Source: Cupriavidus lacunae | GTDB lineage: Bacteria; Pseudomonadota; Gammaproteobacteria; Burkholderiales; Burkholderiaceae | Direction of reading: 5' to 3' | NCBI RefSeq assembly: GCF_003353055.1 | Contig: NZ_QKWJ01000001.1 | Location: 188,235-252,234, forward strand | Length of the DNA stretch: 64,000 nt | Part shown: piece by piece, positions 53,888-63,576 of the stretch | How the letters are laid out: each line of letters begins with the position of its first letter | Position numbering within the stretch: the stretch's first letter is position 1 | Translations under genes and position numbers: made by a program | Notes under the pieces: model-generated | Databases searched by the model: none | What the model was told of the DNA's origin: nothing | What the model saw: only the letters and a program-made list of their open reading frames with translations

Positions 53888-54120
53888 GGCGATGCGGGGC
53901 CGGTGGGCTGCCATCCCTGCCAGTTCGATCCTCATCCGTTGATGTCGCGTGGCGCGCGGCCAGCGGTATTAGCGGTGTCTTGCGGCATCGCCGATTGTCC
54001 ACACATACGAAGTCGGTATTTGACCACACCCGGCCTCGCGCCCGAAACTTTCCGGCCCCTTTCCCGCCCCTTTCCGTGCCGTTGCACCCGGCCCGGATGC
54101 ATTCCGGGGGGCCGATACTG

Positions 54121-54126
54121 TAAAAT
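54121..54126 (+). promoter_or_regulatory. candidate -10 element for the DUF3460-scpA unit
   Basis: TAAAAT in TACTGTAAAATCG, 57 bases before the DUF3460 start. It stands out in the divergent tamA gap; no convincing -35. Confidence 0.35.
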
Positions 54127-54177
54127 CGTGGCCCACTGCACCTATCTGGCGCCCGCGCGGGCGCATCACGGTTGAAC

Positions 54178-54369
54178 ATGGCCATCTACGAATCCGATAT
54201 CACCCAGTTCCTGAAGCAGCTCAAGCAAGAGCGCCCGACGCTGGAGGCCGAGCAGCGCGACGGCCGCGCACTGCTGTGGGACAAGTCGCCGATCAACCTC
54301 GAAGAGCGCGCCCGCGCCGAGGCTTCGCGCGTGGCGCAGAAGCCTTACGTCTACTCGCTGGACAACTGA
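54178..54369 (+). CDS. DUF3460 small protein
   Basis: 63 residues (MAIYESDITQFLKQLKQERP, then EQRDGRALLWDKSPINLEER and QKPYVYSLDN). It belongs to DUF3460, a short protein family typical of Burkholderiales that stands before scpA. It is soluble, charged and has no known function. The start is ATG 54178; a TTG two codons upstream is possible. It precedes scpA by 31 bases and is probably cotranscribed with it. Confidence 0.88.
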   Translation: MAIYESDITQFLKQLKQERPTLEAEQRDGRALLWDKSPINLEERARAEASRVAQKPYVYSLDN

Positions 54370-54400
54370 TCCCCGCCGCCCCCGCGACCGCACCCAGACC

Positions 54401-55294
54401 ATGAGCGCACGCGACCAGGACAAGCTGCCGCTGCCCGTGGAATTGCCGGCCGTGGCCGTGGCCACCGCATCCGGTCCGGGAGGCCCCGCCGACATGGTCG
54501 ACGGGATGGCGTTCGCGCGCCTGTACGGCGAGCCGCTGTTCAAGCTGCCGCAGGACCTCTACATCCCGCCGGACGCGCTCGAGATCTTCCTGGAAGCCTT
54601 CGAGGGTCCGCTGGACCTGCTGCTGTACCTGATCCGCAAGCAGAATTTCAACGTCCTCGACATCCCGATGTCGCAGGTCACCCGGCAGTACCTGTCGTAC
54701 ATCGAGCAGATCCGCAAGACCAACCTGGAACTGGCGGCGGAATACCTGCTGATGGCGGCGATGCTGATCGAGATCAAGTCGCGCATGCTGCTGCCGGTCA
54801 AGAAGGCCGACAGCGACGACGAAGCCGAGGACCCGCGCGCCGAGCTGGTGCGCCGCCTGCTGGAGTACGAGCAGATGAAGCTGGCCGCGCAGCGCCTGGA
54901 TACGGTGCCGCAGCTGGGCCGCGACTTCCTGCGCTCGCAGGTCTATATCGAGCAAAGCCTGGCGCCGCGCTTCCCGGAAGTGGAAACCGTGGACCTGCAG
55001 TCGGCCTGGGCCGACGTGCTCAAGCGCGCCAAGCTCAACCAGCACCACAAGATCTCGCGCGAGGAACTGTCGGTGCGCGAGCACATGAGCCAGATCCTGC
55101 GCCGGCTGCAGCATGCGCGCTTCATGGAGTTCTCCGAGCTGTTCGAGGACGCGGTGCGCTCCGGCAAGGGCGTGCCTGTGGTGGTGGTGAACTTCATCGC
55201 CATGCTGGAGCTGTCGCGCGAAGCGCTGGTGGAGATCACCCAGGCCGAGCCGTTCGCGCCAATTTATGTGCGATTGGCGTACAGCCCTACCTGA
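54401..55294 (+). CDS. scpA: segregation and condensation protein ScpA
   Basis: Kleisin subunit that links the SMC dimer in chromosome condensation. The 297-residue protein has a Pro/Ala-rich start of about 35 residues, then the N-terminal kleisin motif FEGPLDLLLYLIRKQNFNVL near 67-86, IPMSQVTRQYLSYIEQI, AAEYLLMAAMLIEIKSRMLL near 112-131, and a C-terminal winged helix (VVVNFIAMLELSREALVEIT). scpB is not in the window beside it, so the partner is elsewhere. Confidence 0.93.
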   Translation: MSARDQDKLPLPVELPAVAVATASGPGGPADMVDGMAFARLYGEPLFKLPQDLYIPPDALEIFLEAFEGPLDLLLYLIRKQNFNVLDIPMSQVTRQYLSYIEQIRKTNLELAAEYLLMAAMLIEIKSRMLLPVKKADSDDEAEDPRAELVRRLLEYEQMKLAAQRLDTVPQLGRDFLRSQVYIEQSLAPRFPEVETVDLQSAWADVLKRAKLNQHHKISREELSVREHMSQILRRLQHARFMEFSELFEDAVRSGKGVPVVVVNFIAMLELSREALVEITQAEPFAPIYVRLAYSPT

Positions 55295-55334
55295 CCCACC
55301 CGCGCCGCGGGGTCCGGCCCCGCCCCACATGTTC

Positions 55335-55340
55335 TACAAT
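55335..55340 (+). promoter_or_regulatory. panC: candidate -10 element for panC
   Basis: TACAAT in GTTCTACAATCC, 120 bases before the panC start. If used, panC has a leader of over 100 bases. No -35 hexamer stands out. Confidence 0.35.
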
Positions 55341-55415
55341 CCGCCGACAGCCGGCCAGACAAGCTCACGCCCGACAGAAGGCCGAGACCGGCATGTCTGG
55401 CGCCTGCCAGTTTGA

Positions 55416-56309
<894 letters not shown>

Positions 56310-56369
56310 GTGGGGGCTGTTTCGCCGGCTTAGCCGGCGGGGCTTCTTGCTCGTTGGCTTGGTTATGTG

Positions 56370-57060
56370 GGTCGGGTTCGATGTTGTCGTAGGCTTGACC
56401 GCCTGGTTCCGCCCTGCTGGGCGGGTCACTTTTTGTCCGAGCGACAAAAAGTAACCAAAAAACGCGTCGCCTCTGGCGGCTGGCCATCAATTTGGTGGTG
56501 TTGGTGGTTGGCCGTTCGAACCTGCTACGCACCCTGTCTGTGCCCACATCGACGGACTATTGGACGAACCCGACTTTAGGCTGTTGGCAGCCTGCTTACC
56601 ACCGCGTCGGTCGGACGCCTTCGGCTGCGCTTCGCGCCGGCCCTAACGTGGCAGCACTGCGGACCACGTCCTGATTTGCGCTTTTGGCCCGGCATCACGA
56701 CAGCCCCGTGCGAGCGCAGCGACGCACTCCGTGCCCGAGCACCCGACCTTCGATACTGAGTGCGCGCAGCGCAGCCGTAGGCGTCCTACCGATGACCTCG
56801 TTAGCAGGCTGCCAATAGCCTAAAGTCGGGTTCGTCCAATAGTCCGTCGACGCAGGCACCGGACAGGGTGCGTAGCAGGGTCGAACGGCCAACCACGCCA
56901 AACGGCAAGCACCGCCGCTCGAACCACCCACGCCGAGGAATTGGTGGCCAGCCGCCTGAGGCGACGCGCTTTTTGGTTACTTTTTGTCGCTCGGACAAAA
57001 AGTGACCCGCCCAGCAGGGCGGAACCAGGCGCTCAAACCTACGACAACATCGAACCCGCC
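56370..57060. repeat. long imperfect inverted repeat filling the panC/PepSY gap
   Basis: The 763 bases 56310-57072 hold no believable gene. Two arms, about 56370-56640 and 56768-57060, are reverse complements over most of their length. Examples are GGGTTCGATGTTGTCGTAGG at 56374 against its complement near 57055, and GCCTGGTTCCGCCCTGCTGG at 56401 against its complement near 57030. Also paired are a GACTATTGGACGAACCCGAC block and a GGACGCCTTCGGCTGCGCTT block. The right arm has an extra stretch near 56899-56936. Each arm carries a CTTTTTGTC-CGAGC-GACAAAAAG hairpin (left at 56429-56451). Short open frames read through the arms but share no codon logic. It looks like a dispersed genomic repeat. 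Confidence 0.8.
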
Positions 57061-57072
57061 CCCCAGAACCAT

Positions 57073-58266
57073 TCACACCCCCCGCACCCCCACCCGCTGT
57101 GCAACCTTCACCACATGCCGCTGATGCCCGCGCCGCCGCTTCCACCATATCAGCACGCCGGTCACAGCAAACACCAACGGCGCCAGCCCAAACAGCGTAA
57201 TGAAAACCCGCCCCGGCAGCCCAAAGGCCTCGCCAGTATGCAGCGGGAACAGCCAGTTCAGCAGCGTATCCCCGGCCGGCGCGTCCCTAGGATCCCGCAC
57301 GCCCAGCCGCTGCCCGGTCCAGGCATCCAGCCAGAGCCGTGTGGCACCAGTATCCTGGCGCACTTCGCCGGGTTGGCGCAGCCGGATCTCGAACGCATCG
57401 CCGGGCTTGCGCGGAAAGCTGATGCGGGTCACCTGCGCTAGCGGGTACTGTGCCTGCGCCGCGGCCATGATCTCGCCCGCGTCCAGCGGACGGGCCCCCG
57501 CCGGCGCCGGTGCCGAGACATGCCTGGCCGGCGGCGTCACGGTGACCACGCCCGCTACGATCGGCGTTACCCACTTGGGCAAGTTCAGGTACCAGCCGGA
57601 AAAAGCGATGGTGGCCAGCACCGGCGCGGCCAGGATGCCGCCCGCGCGATGCAGCGAATAGTTGAAGCGCGACCATGAGCCGCCATGCGTGATGCGGAAC
57701 GCCTGCACCACCGAGCGCAGCTTCATCTTGGGCCACCACACCACCACCCCGACCAGCGTGGTCAGCAACAGCAGCATGCCGGCCACCCCGGTAATGGTCT
57801 TGCCGGTATCGCCCGACAGCAGGTAGCGATGCAGGTGGAACAGCGTGGGCAGCAGCAGCCGGCGCGACAGCCCTGCCTCGCCCCAGACGCGCTCGCCCTT
57901 CACTTCCAGCGTGACCGGGTCGACCATCACCTGGCGCGAGCGTCCGGGCACCACGCCGTCGGGCCCCTTGACCTGGTACCAGGCGGTAAAGACGCCGTCG
58001 GCATGGGCTGGCAGCATCAGCAGGGTGGGCTTGCCGTATGGCGGCGCCGCCAGCCGCTCGGTCACCGCCTGGACGGTGGCAGGAGAAACCGGCGCCGTCA
58101 TCGGCGCGGACGCCACCAGCAGGTCGGGATTGAGCCACGCATCCAGCTCGTCGCGCCAGGCGATGGTCATGCCGGTCAGCCCCATCAGGACGAACAGCAG
58201 GCCAAGGCTAAGGCCGATATAGAGGTGCAGCTTGACGAAGACGACGCGCAGGCGGCCGGTGACCAT
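57073..58266 (-). CDS. PepSY-associated membrane protein (possible ferric reductase-like)
   Basis: 397 residues. Helices lie near 12-35 (HLYIGLSLGLLFVLMGLTGM), 155-178 (TITGVAGMLLLLTTLVGVVVWW), 206-227 (GGILAAPVLATIAFSGWYL) and near the C-terminus (VFITLFGLAPLVFAVTGVLIWWKRRRG). Periplasmic PepSY parts lie between, and conserved HLH and HRAGG histidines sit at helix ends. The family (PepSY_TM) includes proteins tied to TonB-dependent siderophore uptake and iron reduction. The start at 58266 is used; an ATG at 58326 would add 20 residues. It is downstream of cobQ in the same direction and might serve corrinoid or iron uptake. Confidence 0.8.
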   Translation of the reverse strand: MVTGRLRVVFVKLHLYIGLSLGLLFVLMGLTGMTIAWRDELDAWLNPDLLVASAPMTAPVSPATVQAVTERLAAPPYGKPTLLMLPAHADGVFTAWYQVKGPDGVVPGRSRQVMVDPVTLEVKGERVWGEAGLSRRLLLPTLFHLHRYLLSGDTGKTITGVAGMLLLLTTLVGVVVWWPKMKLRSVVQAFRITHGGSWSRFNYSLHRAGGILAAPVLATIAFSGWYLNLPKWVTPIVAGVVTVTPPARHVSAPAPAGARPLDAGEIMAAAQAQYPLAQVTRISFPRKPGDAFEIRLRQPGEVRQDTGATRLWLDAWTGQRLGVRDPRDAPAGDTLLNWLFPLHTGEAFGLPGRVFITLFGLAPLVFAVTGVLIWWKRRRGHQRHVVKVAQRVGVRGV

Positions 58267-58409
58267 GACGGAGGTGAAGTACGTTGAGCGGACGCTGCAG
58301 TGCGCGGAATATGGCGTAGAAGCCATCTCCAGGCAGAATGCAAATGCGAAGGATTCGCGATTCTAGCAGGACCCGGTGTCTTCCCAGTCCCTTGCCAAGC
58401 TGACCAGCC

Positions 58410-59927
58410 TCAGCGCCCCAGCGGCGCCAGCATCGCCCCCAGGTCCAGGTGCGCGGCCATGGTGTCGGCAAGCCGCTCTAGCGACGCTTCGCGCAGCGCA
58501 TCGAGGTCCACCGCCTGGGCGCCGTCCAGCCCCGCCCAGCGCAGCAGCGCCTGGCAGCCGGCCGGCTCGTCGAACAGGCCGTGGACATAGGTGGCCAGCA
58601 CCTGGCCGTCGGCCGAGCGCGCGCCGTCGGGCAGCACCGTGCCGTCGCGGTCCAGCCACAGGGCCGGCCGCCCGAGCCCGTTGCCGGTAGTGACGCCAAG
58701 GTGGATCTCGTAGCCGCGCACCGGCGCATCGGTCTCGTCCAGCGCCAGCCGGCCGCCGACCTGGCGCAGTTGCTTCTCCGCCGCCAACGTGGTCTCGAAA
58801 TCCAGCCAGCCCAGGCCCGCGCTGCTGCCGGCCGCGCCCTCGCGGCCATCGGGATCGTGCACCTGCCGCCCCAGCATCTGCATGCCGCCGCAGATCCCGA
58901 TCAGCTTGCCGCCATAGCGCAGGTGCCGGGCCAGCGCCGCATCCCAGCCATTGGCCCGCATGAAGTCGAGGTCGCCGCGCACGTTCTTGCTGCCAGGCAG
59001 CACCACCAGGTCCGCGGGCGGTATCGGCATGCCCGGCCCGACAAACTGCAGGTCCACCTGCGGGTGCGCGCGCAGCGCGTCGAAGTCGGTATGGTTGGCG
59101 ATGCGTGGCAGCACCGGCACGATCACGCGCAGGCGCTGCGCCGGCGTGCCGGTCTTGTCCGCTTGCGCGCCGATGATGGCATCCTCGGCATCGAGATGCA
59201 GGCCGTGCAGGTAAGGCAGCACGCCGAACACCGGCTTGCCGGTGCGTGCCACCAGCCAGTCCAGCCCTGGCTCAAGCAGGCCGATATCGCCGCGGAAGCG
59301 GTTGATGATGAAGCCGGTCACGCGCGCGCGTTCGCTGTCGGACAGGCAGTCGAGCGTGCCGACCAGGTGCGCGAACACGCCGCCGCGGTCGATGTCCGCC
59401 ACCAGCACCACCGGGCAGTCGACGCGCTCGGCAAAGCCCATGTTGGCGATGTCGCGCTCGCGCAGGTTGATCTCCGCCGGGCTGCCGGCGCCTTCCACCA
59501 GCACCACGTCATAGCCCTGCGCCAGGCGCGTATGCGAAGCCAGCACGGCCTTCATCGCCTCGGGCTTGTAGGCATGGTAGGCGCGCGCATCCAGGTCCAG
59601 CCGTGCGCGGCCGTGGATGATCACCTGCGCGCCAGTGTCGCTGCTGGGCTTGAGCAGCACCGGGTTCATGTCGGTATGCGGCGCCAGCCGCGCGGCCTGC
59701 GCCTGCAGCGCCTGCGCCCTGCCGATCTCGCCGCCATCGGCGGTGACGGCGCTGTTCAGCGCCATGTTCTGCGGCTTGAACGGCACCACGCGCGTGCCGG
59801 CACGCGCCAGCACCCGGCACAGGCCGGCCACGATGGTGCTCTTGCCGGCGTCGGAGGTCGTGCCCTGGACCATCAGCGTGCCGCGCAGGGCACCCGGCGG
59901 CAGGGATTGCGGAGAGTCGAATTGCAT
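58410..59927 (-). CDS. cobQ: cobyric acid synthase CobQ (CbiP)
   Basis: Glutamine-dependent amidation of four carboxyl groups on adenosylcobyrinic acid a,c-diamide. The 505-residue protein has an N-terminal dethiobiotin-synthetase-like ATPase domain ([20 protein letters not shown] near 18-37, [22 protein letters not shown]). The C-terminal class I amidotransferase domain has its nucleophile in [12 protein letters not shown] near residue 345 and YEIHLGVT with the His further on. Start at ATG 59927. It diverges from cobU across 68 bases. Confidence 0.95.
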   Translation of the reverse strand: MQFDSPQSLPPGALRGTLMVQGTTSDAGKSTIVAGLCRVLARAGTRVVPFKPQNMALNSAVTADGGEIGRAQALQAQAARLAPHTDMNPVLLKPSSDTGAQVIIHGRARLDLDARAYHAYKPEAMKAVLASHTRLAQGYDVVLVEGAGSPAEINLRERDIANMGFAERVDCPVVLVADIDRGGVFAHLVGTLDCLSDSERARVTGFIINRFRGDIGLLEPGLDWLVARTGKPVFGVLPYLHGLHLDAEDAIIGAQADKTGTPAQRLRVIVPVLPRIANHTDFDALRAHPQVDLQFVGPGMPIPPADLVVLPGSKNVRGDLDFMRANGWDAALARHLRYGGKLIGICGGMQMLGRQVHDPDGREGAAGSSAGLGWLDFETTLAAEKQLRQVGGRLALDETDAPVRGYEIHLGVTTGNGLGRPALWLDRDGTVLPDGARSADGQVLATYVHGLFDEPAGCQALLRWAGLDGAQAVDLDALREASLERLADTMAAHLDLGAMLAPLGR

Positions 59928-59995
59928 TGGCGGATTATCGCACCAGCCTGCACGCGGGCCGTGCGAGGGCCGGATGCGGCGGCTACAATACGCGG

Positions 59996-60670
59996 ATGGA
60001 AACCCCGGCCATCGCACCCGCCACCGCGCCCGGCACTGCCGCGGCGGCCCAGCCGCGTGCCGCCGCCAGCGGGGCCGGCAGCCGCCAGCTCACCCTGGTG
60101 CTGGGCGGCGCACGTTCCGGCAAGAGCCACTTCGCCGAACAGCTCGCCACCGACCACGCCACCATCACCGGCGGCCCGGTCACCTACATCGCCACCGCGC
60201 ACCAGGACCCGGCGCTGGCCGACCAGGAGCTCGAGGTCCGCATCGCCCTGCACCGCGCCCGCCGTCCCGCCGACTGGCGCCTGGTGGAAGAGCCGGTGCA
60301 CCTGGCCGATGCGCTCTATGGCAACGCGCGCCACGACGGCTGCATCCTGGTGGACTGCATGACGCTGTGGATGAACAACCTGCTGTTCCTGGAAGGCCGC
60401 AGCTATCCCGAACATGGCGTGATCACGCCGCCGGATGCCTTCACGGAAGAAATCGAAGCGCTGCTCAACGCGCTGCCCACGCTGCCGGGCCACGTGATCC
60501 TGGTCTCGAACGAGATCGGCTTCGGCGTGATCCCGATGGGCGCCATCACCCGCTTCTATGTCGATGAACTGGGTCGCCTGAACCAGAAGCTGGCCGCCGC
60601 GGCCGACTGCGTGCGGCTGCTGGTGGCAGGCATTCCGGTTGCGGTAAAAGGCCCCGATCCCACATGCTGA
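59996..60670 (+). CDS. cobU: adenosylcobinamide kinase / guanylyltransferase CobU (CobP)
   Basis: Phosphorylates adenosylcobinamide and turns it into the GDP form for nucleotide-loop assembly. The 224-residue protein has a 30-residue Ala/Pro-rich leader, the P-loop [16 protein letters not shown] near 36-51, [15 protein letters not shown] near 118 and [20 protein letters not shown] near 172. The rest matches the ~180-residue enzyme. Start at ATG 59996. It overlaps cbiB by seven bases, beginning a four-gene plus-strand operon. Confidence 0.95.
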   Translation: METPAIAPATAPGTAAAAQPRAAASGAGSRQLTLVLGGARSGKSHFAEQLATDHATITGGPVTYIATAHQDPALADQELEVRIALHRARRPADWRLVEEPVHLADALYGNARHDGCILVDCMTLWMNNLLFLEGRSYPEHGVITPPDAFTEEIEALLNALPTLPGHVILVSNEIGFGVIPMGAITRFYVDELGRLNQKLAAAADCVRLLVAGIPVAVKGPDPTC

Positions 60671-61638
60671 TGCTGGCCTGGCCGGCATGCGTGGCAGCGG
60701 CATGGCTGGGCGCGTTGCTGGACCGCTGGCTCGGCGAGCCGCGCCGCTGGCATCCGCTGGTGGGCTTCGGCCGCATCGCAGCCGCACTGGAGCACCGGCT
60801 CAACGATCCCGCACGCCGTGGCGCACCCTGGCGCCAGCGCATCGCCGGCCTTGCCGGCTGGTGCGTGCTGGTGCTGGTCCCGGCCGCGCTCGCATGGTGG
60901 CTGGTCGACGCCGTCGCCGGCTGGCACCCCCTTGCCGCGCTGGCACTGCATGCCGTGGCGCTGTATGCCGCGCTCGGCGCGCGCAGCCTGCACCAGCATA
61001 TCGCCCCGATCGCCAACGCCCTCGCCGCGGCTGACCTGCCCGCCGCGCGCACGCTGACCGCGCGCATTGTCTCGCGCGACACCGCCGATGCCGACAGCGA
61101 AGCGCTGGCCCGCGCCGCCTGCGAATCGGCGCTGGAGAACGGCAATGACGCGATCTTCGGCGCGCTGTTCTGGTTCCTGGTCGGCGGCGCGCCCGCGGTG
61201 ATCGTGTTCCGCCTGGCCAATACCCTCGACGCGATGTGGGGCTACCGCACACCGCGGCTGGTGTATTTCGGCTGGACCGCGGCGCGCATCGACGATGCGC
61301 TCAACCTCGTGCCGGCGCGCATGACCGCACTGTCGTATGCGTTGCTCGGCGCCACCGCGCAGGCGCTGCGCTGCTGGCGCACGCAGGCGCCGGCGTGGTC
61401 GAGTCCCAATGCCGGCCCGGTGATGGCCGCGGGTGCCGGTGCAGTCGGTGTGCAGTTGGGCGGCCCGGCGCGCTACCACGGTGAAATCGAACAACGCCCG
61501 CCGCTGGGCGCCGGCACTGCGCCGCAAGCCGCGCATGTGATGGCCTGCCTGCGCCTGGTCGAGCGCACGCTATGGCTGTGGCTGGTGCTGGCAGGCGCCA
61601 GCGCGCTGGCCGTCCTGGCTGTCTCCACGCCGACATGA
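60664..61638 (+). CDS. cbiB: adenosylcobinamide-phosphate synthase CbiB (CobD)
   Basis: Attaches aminopropanol (phosphate) to adenosylcobyric acid in the membrane. The 324-residue protein has LLDRWLGEPRRWHPLVGFGR at the start, several hydrophobic helices, RIVSRDTADADSEALARAAC ESALEN around 130-160 (the typical R..VsRDt..L...e...a..Es.aeN block) and FRLANTLDAMWGYRTPRLVY near 182-201. Its stop overlaps the next ATG as ATGA. Confidence 0.94.
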   Translation: MLMLAWPACVAAAWLGALLDRWLGEPRRWHPLVGFGRIAAALEHRLNDPARRGAPWRQRIAGLAGWCVLVLVPAALAWWLVDAVAGWHPLAALALHAVALYAALGARSLHQHIAPIANALAAADLPAARTLTARIVSRDTADADSEALARAACESALENGNDAIFGALFWFLVGGAPAVIVFRLANTLDAMWGYRTPRLVYFGWTAARIDDALNLVPARMTALSYALLGATAQALRCWRTQAPAWSSPNAGPVMAAGAGAVGVQLGGPARYHGEIEQRPPLGAGTAPQAAHVMACLRLVERTLWLWLVLAGASALAVLAVSTPT

Positions 61639-62654
61639 ACTCCGCCCTGCCCCCGATCCGCCATGGCGGCGACCTGCTGGCCGCGGTGCGGCGCTACGGC
61701 CGACCCGCCGTCGACTGGCTCGACCTGTCCACCGGCATCAATCCCGACGGCTATCCGGTGCCGGCGCTGCCCGCGCAGGTGTGGCAGCGGCTGCCGCAGG
61801 ATGACGACGGCCTGGCCGAAATGGCGGGGCAGGCATGTGGCGCGCCGCATGCCCTGCTCGTGGCCGGCTCGCAGGCTGCCATCCGCACGCTGCCGGGCCT
61901 GTTGCGCCCGGGCCGCGTAGGCATCGCCGCACTCGGGTACAGCGAATATGCGCCGGCCTTCGCGGCCGCGGGGCATACGGTGGTGGCACTGGACGAAACC
62001 GATTTCGCGCGGGCGGAGCTGGCAGAAGAGCTAGACCACCTGGTCGTGGTGAACCCGAACAACCCGACCGGCCGCGTGCTGCCCGCCGCCACGCTGCTGC
62101 GCTGGCATGCGAAGCTGATGGCGCGCGGCGGCACGCTGCTGGTCGATGAAGCCTTTATCGACTGCATGCCCGACAGTTCAGTGGCCGCGCACAGCAGCAA
62201 CGCCGGGCTGGTGGTGCTGCGCTCGATCGGCAAGTTCTATGGCCTGGCCGGCATCCGCTGCGGCTTCGTGCTGGCACAGCCTGCACTGCTGGATGCGCTG
62301 CGCGCGCGCCTGGGCCACTGGACCGTATCAGGCCCTGCGCGCGAAGTGGCGCGTCACGCCCTGGCCGACCACGCCTGGCAGGACGCCACGCGTGCGCGGC
62401 TGCAAGCGTGCGGGGCCAGGCTGGCCGCACTGCTGGACCGCCATGGCCTGCCACCGGTGATGCATCCGCTGTTCTGCTGGGTGCCGCATCACGAAGCCGC
62501 ACGGCTGCATCACATGCTCGCGCAACAGGGCGTCTGGACCCGCTACTTCGACGCCGCCGGCGGCTGCCCGCCGAGCCTGCGCCTGGGCTTGCCGCCGGAC
62601 CAGCCACACGCCTGGCAGCGGCTGGACACGGCGCTGGCCGCGGCCACTGCCTGA
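61635..62654 (+). CDS. threonine-phosphate decarboxylase-like aminotransferase (CobC/CobD)
   Basis: 339-residue PLP enzyme of aminotransferase fold I. In Salmonella CobD makes aminopropanol phosphate from threonine phosphate; in Pseudomonas the same gene is called CobC. Motifs: HGGDLLAAVRRYG at the start, LDLSTGINPDGYPV near 30, VVVNPNNPTGRVLP near 137-150, LLVDEAFIDCMPD near 168 and VLRSIGKFYGLAGIRCGF with the PLP lysine at 200. It overlaps cbiB by four bases and precedes btuF by 16. Confidence 0.92.
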   Translation: MNSALPPIRHGGDLLAAVRRYGRPAVDWLDLSTGINPDGYPVPALPAQVWQRLPQDDDGLAEMAGQACGAPHALLVAGSQAAIRTLPGLLRPGRVGIAALGYSEYAPAFAAAGHTVVALDETDFARAELAEELDHLVVVNPNNPTGRVLPAATLLRWHAKLMARGGTLLVDEAFIDCMPDSSVAAHSSNAGLVVLRSIGKFYGLAGIRCGFVLAQPALLDALRARLGHWTVSGPAREVARHALADHAWQDATRARLQACGARLAALLDRHGLPPVMHPLFCWVPHHEAARLHHMLAQQGVWTRYFDAAGGCPPSLRLGLPPDQPHAWQRLDTALAAATA

Positions 62655-62670
62655 ACCACTTCCGAATTCC

Positions 62671-63576
62671 ATGCTGAACCGCCTGACGCCTGTTATCGCT
62701 TCCACCCTGCTGCTCGCCGCACTACCCGCTTGCGCCGCGGTGTCCGCCGTCGACGACTCGGGCCAGACCGTGACGCTGGCGCAGCCCGCGCGCCGCGTGA
62801 TCTCGCTGGCGCCGCACGTCACCGAAATGCTCTTCGCCGCGGGCGGCGGCGATCGCATCGTCGGCACGGTCAGCTACAGCGACTACCCGCCGCAAGCGCG
62901 CGAGATCGCGCGCGTGGGCGACAACAAGGCGCTGGACCTGGAGCGCATTGCCGCGCTCAAGCCGGACCTGATCGTGGTTTGGCGCCATGGCAATGCGCAG
63001 AAGCAGACCGACCGCCTGCGCGCGCTCGGCATCCCGCTGTTCTACAGCGAGCCGCGCAGGCTGGCGACGATCGCGGAAGACATCGAGAAGCTCGGCGCGC
63101 TGCTTGGCACCGAGGCCACCGCGCGACGCGCCGCCGACGGCTTCCGCCAGCAGGTGGAAACACTACGCAAGACCTACGCGGCGCGCCCGCCTGTGACGGT
63201 GTTCTACCAGGTCTGGCAGCAGCCGCTGATGACGCTCAACGGCCAGCACCTGGTCAGCGACATGCTGGCGCTGTGCGGCGGGCGCAACCTGTTCGCGGCC
63301 GAGACGCCGCTGGTACCGACCGTGTCCATCGAAGCGGTGATCGCGGGGAACCCGGAAGCCATGCTGACGGCAGGCATCGGCGCCACGCGCTCGGACCAGC
63401 CGCTGCCGGATTTCGAGATGTGGCGGCGCTGGAAGCAGGTCACGGCAGTGGCGCGCAACAACCTGTTTGTGATCGACGGCGACCTGGTCAACCGTGCCGG
63501 TCCGCGCGCGGTGCAAGGTGCCGGGCAGATCTGCAAGGACCTCGACACGGCGCGCAGCCGCCGGCCGCCACGCTGA
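62671..63576 (+). CDS. btuF: periplasmic cobalamin-binding protein BtuF
   Basis: 301 residues. A signal peptide (MLNRLTPVIASTLLLAALPA, cut near ACA) is followed by a class III periplasmic binding domain: RRVISLAPHVTEMLFAAGGG, VSYSDYPPQAREIARVGDNK (the YP.ea...p.vGd. motif), LERIAALKPDLIVVWRHGN and TVFYQVWQQPLMTLNG. It would deliver cobalamin or corrinoids to a BtuCD importer; btuC and btuD are not in the window. The gene is last in cobU-cbiB-cobC-btuF, and its stop directly abuts the stop of the facing gene. Confidence 0.9.
   Translation: MLNRLTPVIASTLLLAALPACAAVSAVDDSGQTVTLAQPARRVISLAPHVTEMLFAAGGGDRIVGTVSYSDYPPQAREIARVGDNKALDLERIAALKPDLIVVWRHGNAQKQTDRLRALGIPLFYSEPRRLATIAEDIEKLGALLGTEATARRAADGFRQQVETLRKTYAARPPVTVFYQVWQQPLMTLNGQHLVSDMLALCGGRNLFAAETPLVPTVSIEAVIAGNPEAMLTAGIGATRSDQPLPDFEMWRRWKQVTAVARNNLFVIDGDLVNRAGPRAVQGAGQICKDLDTARSRRPPR

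Noticed and set aside
56492-56931. Short open frames inside the long inverted repeat (both strands)
   Set aside because: The frames appear in both arms only because the arms are complementary. They have stops at arm-specific changes, no ribosome site and no domain.
59928-59995. Cobalamin riboswitch before cobU or cobQ
   Set aside because: Only 68 bases separate the divergent starts, too short for the element, and no B12-box-like sequence is seen.
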